NCBI GenBank assembly: GCA_022478985.1
Contig: JAKSZP010015919.1
Span: 62,001-126,000 of the forward strand
Reading direction: 5' to 3'
Source of the DNA: Massospora cicadina
Lineage: Eukaryota; Entomophthoromycota; Entomophthoromycetes; Entomophthorales; Entomophthoraceae
Length of the DNA: 64,000 bases
This document shows positions 23,803-34,845 of this stretch, piece after piece. Each line of letters starts with the position of its first letter. Positions within the stretch are counted from its first letter, which is position 1. Below the pieces are notes generated by a model. That model did no database searches, had not been told where the DNA came from, and worked only from the letters and a program-made list of their open reading frames with translations. Made by a program: the position numbers and the translations under genes.

Positions 23803-24073
23803 TAAAAGGGGAGGATACCCAAGTGGTAGAGTAGTGATCTCTACCGCTTCCTCCCCAAGTTTGATACTGGTACTGGAACTTTGGGTAGGGGACAATTATG
23901 ACTTTGTTGGCATTGCGCAACAATGCCCCAAACTGAGATAGTGAATAGCAAAGGCGGTCCATGGAGTTCCTGGCCTATCATACACCACGCATGGAGGTTT
24001 TCTGGATTTTATCCTCCTTTCCCATTCTTTCAATATCCCTTAATTGGTGTGGTATCATCCTCAAATAAAATGA
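23803..24073 (+). mobile_element. tRNA-like SINE (271 bp)
   Basis: An insertion of 271 bp inside the G2 LTR, flanked by an exact 12-bp duplication and absent from the other two LTR copies. The first 75 bases resemble a tRNA gene with RNA polymerase III box A and box B at normal spacing. The rest is unrelated sequence ending CCTCAAATAAAATGAA. It has no coding capacity. This is the layout of a tRNA-derived SINE, which depends on a LINE for movement. The tail CCTCAAATAAAATG is close to the 3' end of half-LINE copy 1 (CCTCAAATAAATTG), hinting at a shared LINE partner. No second copy is in the window. Confidence 0.8.
23816..23867 (+). promoter_or_regulatory. Pol III internal promoter of the SINE (boxes A and B)
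   Basis: Box A TACCCAAGTGG at 23816-23826 and box B GTTTGATAC at 23859-23867. Each differs from consensus (TRGYNNARNGG, GWTCRANNC) at one position. The spacing of 32 bases is in the tRNA range. Confidence 0.7.
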
Positions 24074-24085
24074 AAATTATAGTGG
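24074..24085. repeat. SINE target-site duplication, right
   Basis: AAATTATAGTGG, exact match to 23791-23802. Confidence 0.9.
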
Positions 24086-24705
24086 AAATTCAGCACCCAA
24101 CATTTGGTTGAAACCTCATCAATGAAACAGCAGCCATTGCCATTGATATACCCTTTGTCATCTCATCAGCAATTGTCTTCCCTCATCCTGGCTAAGATCC
24201 CATTGTTGGGCATCCTTGAGACCTAAAATTAAAAGGGTTGGAAAATGTGACCCTAATATTTCCCCCTCAATCCCAGAGAACCATCTATATTTGGCAAGCA
24301 AACTGCTTAGGAAATGGAACTTGTTACCCATTAAGGCAGGTTGTGAACCAACTGATTGCTTCACTAGTTTGCAAGTGGCATCACTCGCCTTGCAACTTGA
24401 TCCTTAAGTTCCAATCGGTCAGTGATGAACCCTGACTGATCCCAATTGGTACATCTGATAGTTAATCATTGATCAACTATCAGATGCCCCCATTTATGTC
24501 AGTAACTCTGTCCAACAAGATCATCTGCATTCACCTTGAAGATCCCTAATGGATCTGAACCAGGCGAGATTACCTAAAATTCCTGAACATTTTATGCCAA
24601 ATCAGGGTAAATCAATATCCATTTAACCTTGATATAGAGAATTATCCCCTAGCGACCCCTGATATCTAGTTGGCTGGGAATATGGGCAAAAATCCTAATA
24701 CCAAC

Positions 24706-25150
24706 TAAAACTACAGCATGTTGAGTTTTAATTTTTGTTGTATATAGGTGGATGTAATAAGTAGCATTGCATTTAAATAAACTAAACTTTAATTTTCACA
24801 GTAGATTTAAAAAATTTATATATGCAAGGACTGAAAATCTTATATGTCTTTGATGGTAATTAGTATATTTTTACATCTGAGCAGTTTATCATTCTATCAC
24901 TTCGATAGTTTAAATGGGTTTGTTAAATGGTTGATGGCCATTTGGCTAATAACCAATTGAATTGTTTTAGTAAGTAGCAAGCGATTGGCTGATTCATTGG
25001 TTTAAATATTTTTCAAAGCGGTTATTGGTTTTAGGTTGATTAAATAGGTTTAATTAATTTAAAAGAATGGTTGGTAGTTTTTGACTGTACGCAGGTTTGT
25101 GTACTCTTAAACATATTTATGCCATATAAAAAGTTATATAAACTAATATA
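24706..25150. repeat. Local direct repeat R1 (split by G2; left part at about 16050-16107)
   Basis: Aligns by eye with 25495-25925 through shared pieces such as TTTTACATC..GCAGTTT, GATAGTTTAAAT, GTTTTAG and TTACTCTTAAA. The bases left of G2 (GTGTGCATGATG) match those just before the second copy (GTGTGCACGATG), so G2 landed inside R1. AT-rich, no coding. Confidence 0.65.
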
Positions 25151-25494
25151 AATTGAGCTTTTTTATGTAAAGTATACCACAAATAGTGCTGAGTAAATAG
25201 TCTATTGACATGCATTTAGGATCTAAAGATAATTATTAATAATAATTGCTTTTCAATGATCTAAATGAAGTTTGCCTTAGCCTCATGTTGTAAAAGTATA
25301 ATTATGGAAATTAAAAAATTATGAACGTAAGCAATGTTGGATAAATTAAATAATCCTTTATAGTAATAAATGTTTTAAATAGCATCTTTTCAAGAATAAA
25401 TGAGAATAATAGCAGCTAGTAAATTGAAAGTAGACAAAGTTGAGGCTACCTAATAGATGACAATAATAAAAGCAAGTCTATGTGTGCACGATGG

Positions 25495-25925
25495 TCAGTA
25501 AAAACTAAAGCATGTAAAGCTTTATAATTTGGATATAGGTGAAATGAAGGTGTTTATGTGAACTTAGAAACTAGTCTTTTAATCAATATAATAAAACAAA
25601 AAGTTTCTATATAAAAAGAGCGAAAATTCATATGTTTTTAATGGAAACTGGTATATTGTTACATCCAAGCAGTTTGATATTCCGTTAATTTGATAGTTTA
25701 AATTGGTTTGCCAAAAAGTTGTTGGTCATTTAGCTAATTATTAAGGTAATTGTTTTAGCAAGTAGTAAGTAATTATATTTATAATGTTTTCAAAATTTCT
25801 GCCTAGTGTTTTGTGGTTTTAGGTTGATTTGATAGTTTAATTGGGTTTGGGCAAATTGTTAGTAGTTTTTGGCTGATTCAGTAGGCTTGTTTACTCTTAA
25901 AAATTACTGATGGCCACTTATTTTA
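25495..25925. repeat. Local direct repeat R2
   Basis: Second copy of R1 about 790 bp to the right. It also shows a weaker internal repeat of the GATAGTTTAAATTGG type. Could be LTRs of a very small element or a decayed tandem array. Confidence 0.6.
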
Positions 25926-26143
25926 TATAAACTAATGGAAAAGTTATTATCTGTTGATGGTCGCTTACCTCATTAAAATTTTAAATTTTTTTTGGTAAAG
26001 ACCAACCATGGGATAGACACTTCCAATAAACTCAAACTATAAAACACCTTGAAATAATGAGGGGCACCCCAGAGGAGCCATAGCTACCTCCTGTTGCCAG
26101 CGGGACTGCCAGTGGAAGGAAGAGAGGGAGTGACATGAGAGGC

Positions 26144-27133
26144 CTAGGCCAATCTGAACATGAATGAAGGAAAGGATCTGATTAAAGGAACCAGGCGCGG
26201 AACATGAATGACACCAACTGGCGTTGACAGGATGCCAGGTGGGTGAACAACCAAACTTGTATGTGATCTGTTTTGTGGTAATGGAAGCGATGCACAGCTC
26301 CTCATAGGGTTGGTAGTTCCAGAGAGTGTATCAAGGACAATGGTGTGGATCAATAGCACTATTGCAACAATTAGGTTTAGAGTGATGGGTGGATAGGGGA
26401 GGCCATGGAAAAGGCGAAGATGTTTTGGGCAGGCTGAAAGTCTGCTCACTCTCCTGGAAAAAGAGGCGCATAAGATCCCGCCAAATTGCCTGTGAAGGTG
26501 GAAAATCTTCCAAGCGATGGACTAAAAATCCATATTGACTGAATACAACACATGAAGTTTGAGAGGCATTGGACCTCTCAGCTGTACTGTACACTTTTCG
26601 CAGGCATCTCCACACATGGGCGTGAATTTGGGGTTGTAAAAGAGGATGGTTTGTGTACCACTATATGTCCTTCTGGGCCTCCAAAGAGTATGGGATGTCT
26701 TGCTTGTCAGGGTAGTCTACACGGGCAATGAGGTGAGGACGTTGGGGTACCAGGTTGTTTAAAACGAATTGCCCATGGACTTATTGTTTAAAACGGGGAG
26801 TAGAGCGACCCCTCTAGGCGGTGTGTTCACTGATGCTAATTTTCCAATCCGCGCTCCACATGGAGAGGAGAATTCGTTTGAAGTGGGGTGACATCCCATT
26901 GGGCCCACGGTGGAGTGATGCAAGGAAAGATAGTTTAGCAGTGAATGGGGGTGGGTAGGATTTATGAGGGCCATGGAGCAGGAAAAAATTGAAGCGAGCG
27001 GCGCATGACTAGTGTTGGGCTGGGATTGTGGGGTTGGTGACTGTAGCGATCCAGGAGCCAAGTATTTTGGCAACATTGGCCATGAAGTTGAGCAGGCCCA
27101 TACCTCCACTATGACGAGGGCCAAACATGACAT
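26144..27133 (-). pseudogene. LINE ORF2 C-terminal region
   Basis: Three overlapping open pieces (27133-26759, 26615-26331, 26449-26144) continue downstream of RT. They contain GPRHSGGMGLLNF at about 27125-27090, a motif widely found after the RT domain of LINEs (GGLGL-like), then Trp- and Cys-containing helices. This part follows the polymerase in the family and may contact RNA. Frameshifts divide it. Confidence 0.6.
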
Positions 27134-27149
27134 CCAGGCGTACTGGTGG

Positions 27150-28560
27150 TGGGAGGCCTAATCAGAGCCACCCTTGAAGGAGGGCATATAAAGAGGTGAA
27201 GAAAGAGGGGAAAATGCGATAGTATGGGCCACAAACCAGACTTTGGACAGAAGCATAGAGTTAGTAATCACAACCTGGACTGGGAGGGTAGTCTGGTGGG
27301 CTCTGAGGGAATCGATGCACTTTGTGACATTGTCTGGGATATGGAGCTCCATCACCAAAAGAGACGTACCCTCCCGCCTTCATCCACACTCCCAAATGGC
27401 GTACTGGACCAGAAGTGGGTCTTGGTATCAAAGGGAACAAAAGCGGAGCTGTATGGCATGAGTGGGGCAAGCAAATTAGTGAGCTAGCAGCAAAAGGAGG
27501 TAGATAACGGGGTGTGGGTGACTAATGGGATTGGTACCGGCCAAGGAGGATGATTTTGGTTTTGAAGGTGTTAATTGTGGCGTTACTGACCCTGGAGTAA
27601 TTATGGATAGTAGCCTCTAGCGAGTGCATCTTGGTTGTTAGACACCCCCAAACACATAATCGCCAGCAAATGCCAGCATCTTAACAGATGCTTGGCCTTG
27701 CACATGGACACCAGTAAGGCAGGCATTCACATTGCATAAAAGTGGGTCAAGGCCGAAGTTGTACAATAGTGGGCTTAAGGGTCCCCTTGGCGGAGGCCCC
27801 TTTGAGGGTGAACCATATCAGTGAGGAAGCCAGGGCCACTCACAGCCATTGTGGAGTATATCATAAGCAACATCACCCAATTAATGAATCGATGGGTGTG
27901 GTGGAACTTGCGGAGGCAGGCTTTGAGGTAATCCCAGTTGACCTATCATAAGACTTCTGATGGTCTAAGAAAAAGAGTGTCACAGTAGCTGTGGATTAGC
28001 AGACATTGGCTACAGTGTTTATTGTCCCATATATACCGCTTGGGAATGAAACTGAATTTCTCAAAAGATTATATCAGAGGTATTCCCCTAGGCGGTATAC
28101 CATAATTTTAAAGAATGATTTAGTATCAGTATTGTAGTGATATGTTGCGCCAGTTAGCCAAGTCCAGCTTATCCCCTTTCTTATACAGCGTTATTGTGTA
28201 CGCATCCTGGCCCCCAGGAAGGGGGCGCGTTTCTGACAGACACTGGTTTATAGAGGCAAGCAACAAAGAGGAGAAATTGTTAGAATATCTCTTATAGAAC
28301 TCATATGGAATATCATCAGGGCTTGGGAGAATCATGTGTGGTGCACTTCAAACAGCATACAAGAGTTCATCCTGAGAAATTGATTTCATTAACTCCGGGT
28401 AATGGGAAATGGTGCAGATATGTGTTCTATTGAGAAACTCTTAACTTCAGCTGGTTTCTATTTATCAGAGAGATACAGATAGGAGTAATAGTTTCAACTT
28501 CAATTGCCACTTTGGCTGGAGATACTTCGATGGAGTAGTTTTACTGCATCATCTGTGTGC
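27150..28560 (-). pseudogene. LINE ORF2 reverse transcriptase
   Basis: At 28335-28126 the minus strand reads PSPDDIPYEFYKRY and then LYKKGDKLDLANWRNISL, the classic LINE RT opening (GPDG.P.EFY..., L.KKGD...L.NWRPISL). Near 27960 FFLDHQKSYDR matches the F.D..KAYDR box with the first catalytic Asp. Near 27690-27650 MLAFAGDYVFG stands for the AFADD box, with one catalytic Asp replaced by Gly. RT primes on nicked target DNA in the family. Frameshifts and the FAGD change make this copy inactive. Confidence 0.85.
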
Positions 28561-28599
28561 AGGCCAAGCTCTGTTGCAGTGTGAAAAATTTTTATAAAA

Positions 28600-29420
28600 T
28601 AGAAGGAGCATGTTTTACCCGGTGTTAAATTTTTTTGCCTTGAACTGAACACAGATGCAATGTTTATGTTGACTTACCAGTGCGTTGAGATAAACAGACA
28701 TTTCTTCCCATTTGCGACCCCAAGTCAGGATGTATCCTGCAGCAGGGACATTTAACTCCAAGTGGTCTACTTCTGCAAGCGTGAGCAAATTGCCCACTGA
28801 GGTGGCTCAGGAGTGACGTGATGAGAGGCAGAACTCCTGACGGATGGTGTTCATTTTGAAGGTTGACAAGGCAGTAAGTGGGTCCGCACAGAATGGTGTG
28901 GCAAACTCAAGTGTTAGAGCTTCAGTGTCCACCCATGATGAAAAGCTTGATGATATGATCTAAGCTGGACAAAATTTGCACCACTTTGGCGACTGTGCCA
29001 CTGGGCTTGACAAAGTAGAAAGAAATTGACACCATTTTGTGGTCAAAGAAATCAATTTTAGTCATCATAAAGTGTGCAATCTGGGACTGAAAGTTCAACG
29101 GGCAAGAATATGATCAATGAGAATCATAGACCTCAGCTGACCATTGTGCACATGAGGAAGGGATATGTTGGAGAGCAGCGATGCATGTTTGGGGATGGTA
29201 TCAAAAAGCCCCAAAGTGGCTTTTAGAATGTATAGTCTGACATGCCCTGGGGGGAGGGGGTAGGCATTGAAGGCCAGCAGTTGGTGGCCAGGTTGGCCCA
29301 GCAGTTCAGGTCGCCCACCACAAGTGGGTCAGGAGTAAGTAAATGGGAAGTTATGGCCGAGAGGGATTCCTGGCAAGCTCATGCACAGGTCTGGTCTTAA
29401 ATAACAATGATAGTGTACAC
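28600..29420 (-). pseudogene. LINE ORF2 endonuclease (APE-type) remnant
   Basis: In the minus-strand frames one can follow VVGDLNCWAN (about 29325), GLFDTIPKH (about 29210), MILIDHILARP (about 29125) and FFDHKMVSISF (about 29040). These fit the APE-type endonuclease motifs D.N.W, the LxDxxR-like region, S.IDHI and SDH. The enzyme nicks target DNA to start reverse transcription. Frame changes near 28950 and later stops break it. Confidence 0.7.
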
Positions 29421-29674
29421 TTCATCGTCCCATAAAAAGGACAAAACAAGCACACGCCCAACAAGGTACGAATTTTTTTATAAATTTATAACTATGGGTT
29501 GCACATACAAGCACCCCACAGTGCAGTGACCAATGGGAAAAAGATGGGACGAGCATGGTTGCCTATTTTTTCAGCATCATGCGGAAAGTGGGTTTCCTGA
29601 ATGTTCAGGTTTTTTACAGGTTAATTATTCTATAAAAAACTCAATTTCCTAGCCCAGGATGGTGAGGCCTTGAG

Positions 29675-30960
29675 TCAAGTGATGTTTAACGTCCTTTTTG
29701 TAAAGCTCCCCCATTGCACCTTAGGTGCAATGGGAAGGCCCCCTTGCCTTTTCTGTTCTGCTTTACTAGTTTTCTCAGCAGCTTTTTGCTCTTGCGCATG
29801 GGTCACCAGCATAGTGTAATCATACTTAAGGATCGCCTTCACTGTTGAATTATTGTCATATTTTGATTTCATCAATTTTGGCGAAATGTTTTGACTTTTT
29901 GTGGGGGTGTGTACCCTGAAGTGCATTATTGAATATCAACAAAAACTCAGGAGGGAAGTGGGTGGTAGAATCAGTTTTGATCAGTGCTTAATAATTTTTC
30001 ATGGGGAAATCTGACTCACTCATTTGGTCTGCAGATTGGTTGGCCCAATCTGATTAGTGAGCTGATTCTCGAGCTATCTTAGCTGCAAATGACTCAATGT
30101 CATCCTGGGTCTGGCCAGGTGGGATCACTTATGTGACCATAGCTGCTGCCTTGGCCGCTAATCTGCAGGCCTGTTTGGCCTTCTTTCACTCCTGTGGGGA
30201 CACAAGTTTAACCAGAATGTAACTCTTTTGCACGCCCCATGGGAAGGTGGCGCCAGTGTCAACGGCTTGTTTATAATGGGAGTTTGCACTGCCCATTGCA
30301 TTAGGGAAGATTTCGTTTTGTGTGATGTCCTTTCTGGAAAGGCATGTGTGAGCCTTGTGGCCAAAAGCACAATAAGAAGTGCAGATAGGGGGCGCACTAT
30401 TGACCGTGATGCAGAATGGGAGGAATTCCTGCCCATCAATATTCACAACAGCAGCGTTGGTAATTTGGGTAAAAACTTCTGAGATGACTGCAGTTGGGGT
30501 GATCACTGCAATCTCTTTGCCCATGCACAGGTAAGGCATTAGCGTAAAGCATTACATTTCAAAAAGTGAAGTTCCCCATAGCTTTTAAGCCCAAACATGA
30601 GGTGCTGCTCCAGCAATGTGCGCTTTATCATTGTGTGGAGGAATTGAACGCAACAAAAATTTGGTTGGACTTGGTCCATCAAGTGTGCTTCATCTCAACC
30701 ACCCATTGACCATCTGGGAGGTCTACCACCACACGCACCTTGCAGCTTTATCCGCTTCATATTTAGTCTCAAATCTGAGATCAAACCAACTACAGGTCAT
30801 AGAGTGTGGTGCAACCTATGCTTCATCCGGGAAGTGTTTGTGCACATTTCCACAAAACTTTTCCCAAAGCGCCATTAGGTTAATTTCCAGGAAAACTCAA
30901 AACCCATGCTCCACTGATGACAGAGGCTGGTAATGCGGAGTTTTTAAAAACTGGTTGCAT
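29675..30960 (-). pseudogene. LINE ORF1 with zinc knuckle
   Basis: Minus-strand pieces include FDLRFETKYEADKAARCVWW (about 30790-30730), which could be part of an RRM-like fold. A 117-residue open frame (30539-30186) follows, with PPICTSYCAFGHKAHTC, a knuckle-like motif spaced CX3CX3HX4C, not the usual CX2CX4H. A Lys/Gln-rich tail lies at 29926-29675. ORF1 proteins coat LINE RNA. The layout parallels the half-LINE protein, though sequence similarity is limited to the knuckle region. Several stops interrupt it. Confidence 0.65.
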
Positions 30961-31000
30961 TTTGCTTTCCAGGCTAAAATTAGAAAGGGATACTCAACAC

Positions 31001-32500
31001 CATTTTTCTTACCTTTATCTAGGCCACCAGTTTCACTGGGACATTTAAAAACTTTGGACAGTGTTAAAAACGCTCCTGTGCCCTTTAATTTTCTAGCCCA
31101 ACTACTACTAACATTGGGTGCACAATAATATCCTAGAAGAGATAATCAAACCTATCTAGTCTTGATTCAAATCAATTACAATTAGAGATTGCAACTAGAG
31201 ATTAAAGTATATGGTTGCATACCTCAGATAACAATATTACTGTTTAATTATACCCTCAAAATATGTTAAAACGGGCTATCACCATAATAAAAACTAAAGA
31301 TAAATGCTTAAACAATTGCCTTTTAATGAATTAATGGAATTTAACATCTTGGCTCATGTTATAAAAAAGTTTATGAATTCAAAATTATGATACAAACAAT
31401 GCCAGATAGATTAGCTAATCATTTAGTCTATTAATATAATAACAATCATGTGTATGGATAAACATTTGTGAAGCTGTTGCTACCTACTAGTATTAATATA
31501 TTGACAAAGGTTCTAATTAATTGGGTTGCTGGGCCAATGTAAAATTTTAGAATTTATTTACTGTGGATTAAATTGCCTCATGCCAACGTTTTTTCTCAAG
31601 TTGCTAATTAGTAATATTATTGATTACTCACCTTAGCCCATAACTAGTGATAATAATGAATGATGGTTGTATACTTGATTCCCATGGTGCAACTCTCAAT
31701 TCACTAATACTTTGAATATCTTAGCCCATGACCCCAGTTTTCTATCACTTTTTATACTATTTTTTCTTATACCCACGTTGTCCCTGAACTAGCACAAAAT
31801 ACTCTTCAATAGGTTCAGCACTAAAAATTTGGTCATTTACAAATGTCTTAGCTATAATGGCAAGTGCTACTTTAAGTAAATGGTCCAAGATTAAGGAATA
31901 TATTCTCTAACCTTTTTCAACATCATTCAACTATCCTCCAATCTTCAAGTGCTGCTTACTTGTACCAATGAAATATCTGGGCGTGAGTGAGCATATTTAG
32001 AAGAATTTGGAATTCAGAACAGGGTTTGGCTTACACTTGATCTTTGAACATTGAATCTAATAAGACAATGACATGCCGTCCTGTAGCACCTATGAGTACT
32101 AAATGCTACCAGTGCATATTTCCTATAAAATAAACCTTTTGACTAACTCAGGTTTTTGCCCTTGGTTTACAGACATTAGTCATTAATTTTTCTTTTTTTA
32201 TTTAATGAAAAACTTTTCTGTGCTAGTTACAGTTCACGAAAGGGTGTCAAGCCTGGAAGGGTAGTTCCTGCTTTTACTCTAGTGCAGGTTTTGTCTAACA
32301 CAAGTTTGAAACCTGTAATGGCTAGAAAAATTCTCGGTGTGGTATATTTGTCCCAATGTCGCCCACCTCAAATACTTTTTTTAGTATCAGTTGACGCCAA
32401 AGTACATATTGTAAAACTAATAATGGGATTACAAAGATCCAGATCTACTTCTAAGAATTGCATCAGTACCAAAATCTGAGTAGATTGATTGCAAAATCTA
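31001..32500. other. AT-rich stretch, nothing recognised
   Basis: Only short open frames. The plus frame 32282-32479 has no recognisable feature. No repeat partner was noticed. Confidence 0.5.
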
Positions 32501-32639
32501 TTATTTTTTTAGATTGGATTGGAAATATGACTCTGAAGCTAAGCAAATATGGAATTATATAGTATAGTTAATCAATTAATTATTTGAGTTTAATACAGCC
32601 ACAAGAAAATTAAGGAGTCTCATCTTTGTATTTCCAATT

Positions 32640-33330
32640 GTTAGTAATTTGTCTTATGACCCATTAAATGGGGCCTTTTGTTTTGTATTTAAATTATATT
32701 TTAGTGTCAATTGGATTATAATCATTCTGATTTCCAATTAGTAATTTGTAATGAATAACATTTTGATTAAGCAGAAAATTGGTGGCGTAGTTTTTTTACA
32801 TAAATCAAGTTGAGTTGCGGTCTTATTGGTGTTTCCTTGTGCCAGATAGAATTTAACCATAGAGGCGGTGCTGAGATAATGCAGGATGCCTCTTATGTGA
32901 AGAATTGACTCTTAATAACTTTTTTATGAGAATCTGGTAGATAATGGTTTAAGGTAGGGAATTATGGTTGAAAGAGCATTTACCATCAGAAGTGACTTGA
33001 TCTTAACTATTAGATTAAGCAGAAGAAGGAAAGATTTGAGATATGTTAAATTTCCAATAGTAATATTTTAATACCCACTTCAACATTAGTAATTTCCAAT
33101 GTATTTTGTTTAAACAATACTATAATGATAAGGTAGATTATAGGGCAGTCAACTATAGTTGTTATAATGACAAAAAGAATACAGCCTCCAATCTTAGGAT
33201 TTTCTAACCTATATAGAACACAACTTCTGTCAGTATATTGTCTTCATACATTATAAAAATGAAATAACATTTTAATAATAATGAAGAACCAGCCACTTGC
33301 AGTAGCAATATCTTTAATAATAGCGTTCTA
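32640..33330. repeat. Dispersed AT-rich repeat, copy 1
   Basis: Matches about 40230-40890 in the same orientation. Best at 33110-33300: CTTCTGTCAGTATATTGTCTT and CACTTGCAGTAG, with GGTAGATTATAG upstream. Earlier parts match more weakly. Noncoding; family unknown. Confidence 0.5.
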
Positions 33331-33935
33331 ATATGTCATGGTAGATGATGATCACACTGAATATGGGACCAACCCAAACAGTATTAATTCAAAAGAGCCA
33401 AACTTGAAGATTCTAAAACTCAGTGATAAATTGGATTACCAGAATTTATGAGCTTAACATAAAAGATACTTCCTTAAATAAGTCAAACTTTCTTTGCATT
33501 ATTGATTAGTACTTAGTAAATTATAAATTAATCAAATAGCATATATGAGATTACTAATCTCCATTAAGACACTTCCATTTAAAAATATAGAACAAAATGA
33601 AATTAAAGAAACTGAGGTTGCGCATACTGGGAACAGAACATTGAGTGTCAAATAAAATAATAGGACAATGGTTAATGCCAAAGTGACCATAACAAGTCCA
33701 CCAATAGTAACGTTGCAGAATATTAATAGGGTAAAGCCAATATAAAGTTAATCTAGAGCCACATCAACAAATACCCATTAATTTGGTTGTCTTGTACCAA
33801 TTAATTACTTAAACTGAAGCGCGTTTCACGGTTATGAGACACCAAGAAACAATTTATTTTATCAAAAAACATTAATCAACTAAAAAGGGATATAAATAAT
33901 TATAATCCTTCAAATTGCCAACATTTGACAAGATG

Positions 33936-34630
33936 GAAGTTGTTGGATTTTTGGCTCTAACTAGGCTTGCAGGTGCTTACTTACTGCAAATCCAACAATA
34001 ATTGCCAAGGGTTACTCTTACCACTTATATGAAAATGATATGAACCAGCTAGAAATAAACTTGATGCGTTTATATATTTTTTATTAGGAGCTGCGCGGGG
34101 ACAAAAGCTAACCCTGATAATAGTGCAATAATAATAATTAAACGATTCATAGTTCAGGCTCAGATTGCTTGGTGCTGTTCAAATTAGAAATATGTGGGTT
34201 TGGCCTATTGGGTTGTTCAAGACTCACATTACTTCAATGCGAGGGCCAAAGGGGATGGAACTGCCAGGAAAACAAACCCGTAGGGTAGGGATTTAATCAA
34301 ATTGGCCCAATCAGAAGGTGGGGAAAATCTTTTCGCCCTGAGGAGCCCCCACCAACCCTATAAAAGGGGCCAGTCTTCACATGAGAATTTGAACAGAATT
34401 GGCAGTAGTCATGGAAAGAGCCTCTGACAGACTCCCCTGAACTCACCGCTTAGTCAGCGCAATTTGACTGCCCAAACTTGTGGTATTTGCCCAAGTTTTG
34501 TTAATGAAAGAGTCTTCCAATTAGTAGGGTTCCACCGAGAATTGACCAGGGTCTTTTGGCCAATATTTTGCTCATTTACCTCAAAACCACTCTTATGACA
34601 TACTTAGACTTGTAATTGTCTGACAGAAGT
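33936..34630 (+). repeat. Solo LTR (family T) with exact 5-bp target duplication
   Basis: LTR proper is 33941-34625 (685 bp), TGTTGGATT...TGTCTGACA, between perfect GAAGT duplications (33936-33940, 34626-34630). It carries a strong TATA box inside CCCTATAAAAGGGG at about 34356-34369, followed by the likely RNA start and U5. A second copy lies at 42137-42877 with a different duplication, so each is an independent solo LTR left by recombination. Confidence 0.85.
34356..34369 (+). promoter_or_regulatory. TATA box of solo LTR T (copy 1)
   Basis: CCCTATAAAAGGGG: TATAAAA within a C-run/G-run frame, conserved in the second copy at about 42608-42621. Confidence 0.7.
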
Positions 34631-34845
34631 GTAACCAATTTTGTTAAATAAATTCTACTTAACAATTTGAGGATATTGACTAGAATAAGGCTGATACAAT
34701 TCTCAACTTATTGTTAAGTGAAACATTGAAGTGATCATGCTTCATTAAGCTAAAATCCTACTTATGCTGAGGCCAAAGAGACTATTCTGCTTGAGTTTAT
34801 GATGTCCTGAATGCATAGCTGCTTGAATTCAAATTTCATTTATAT

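Larger units (their letters stand above)
16108..24700 (-). mobile_element. Ty3/gypsy element G2, both LTRs present
   Basis: Full-span minus-strand element of about 8.6 kb: 5' LTR (24700-23299, holding a SINE), primer site, a much reduced Gag/protease region, RT-RNase H, integrase, a 2-kb antisense-looking region, a purine-rich tract and the 3' LTR (17230-16108). It is bounded by a 4-of-5 match target duplication. The LTR lengths agree once the SINE is removed (1123 and about 1119 bp). Pol is riddled with stops, and about 1 kb of Gag found in G1 is missing, so it is dead. Confidence 0.9.
23299..24700 (-). repeat. 5' LTR of G2, interrupted by a SINE
   Basis: Plus strand starts TGTTGGAATTTATGGG and ends at CTAATA, where the sister LTRs have CAACA. 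Compared with the 3' LTR it carries 283 extra bases: a 271-bp SINE plus a 12-bp duplication. The remaining length of about 1119 bp agrees with 1123 bp. Confidence 0.9.
25985..31000 (-). mobile_element. LINE (non-LTR retrotransposon), about 5 kb
   Basis: Minus-strand order: ORF1 with zinc knuckle (30960-29675), endonuclease (29420-28600), RT (28560-27150), C-terminal region (27133-26144) and 3' end. The 3' end reads GTCTATCCCATGGTTGG and then an A-rich tail near 26000, resembling the 3' ends of the half-LINEs. The arrangement suits the fungal Tad1-like group, though I cannot assign a clade. All ORFs are broken. The 5' boundary and target duplication were not found. Confidence 0.8.

Noticed and set aside
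23803..23880. A functional tRNA gene
   Set aside because: Boxes A and B are present, but the acceptor stem and CCA-side pairing cannot be formed convincingly, and the sequence continues into a 271-bp unit flanked by target duplications. It is better read as a SINE head.
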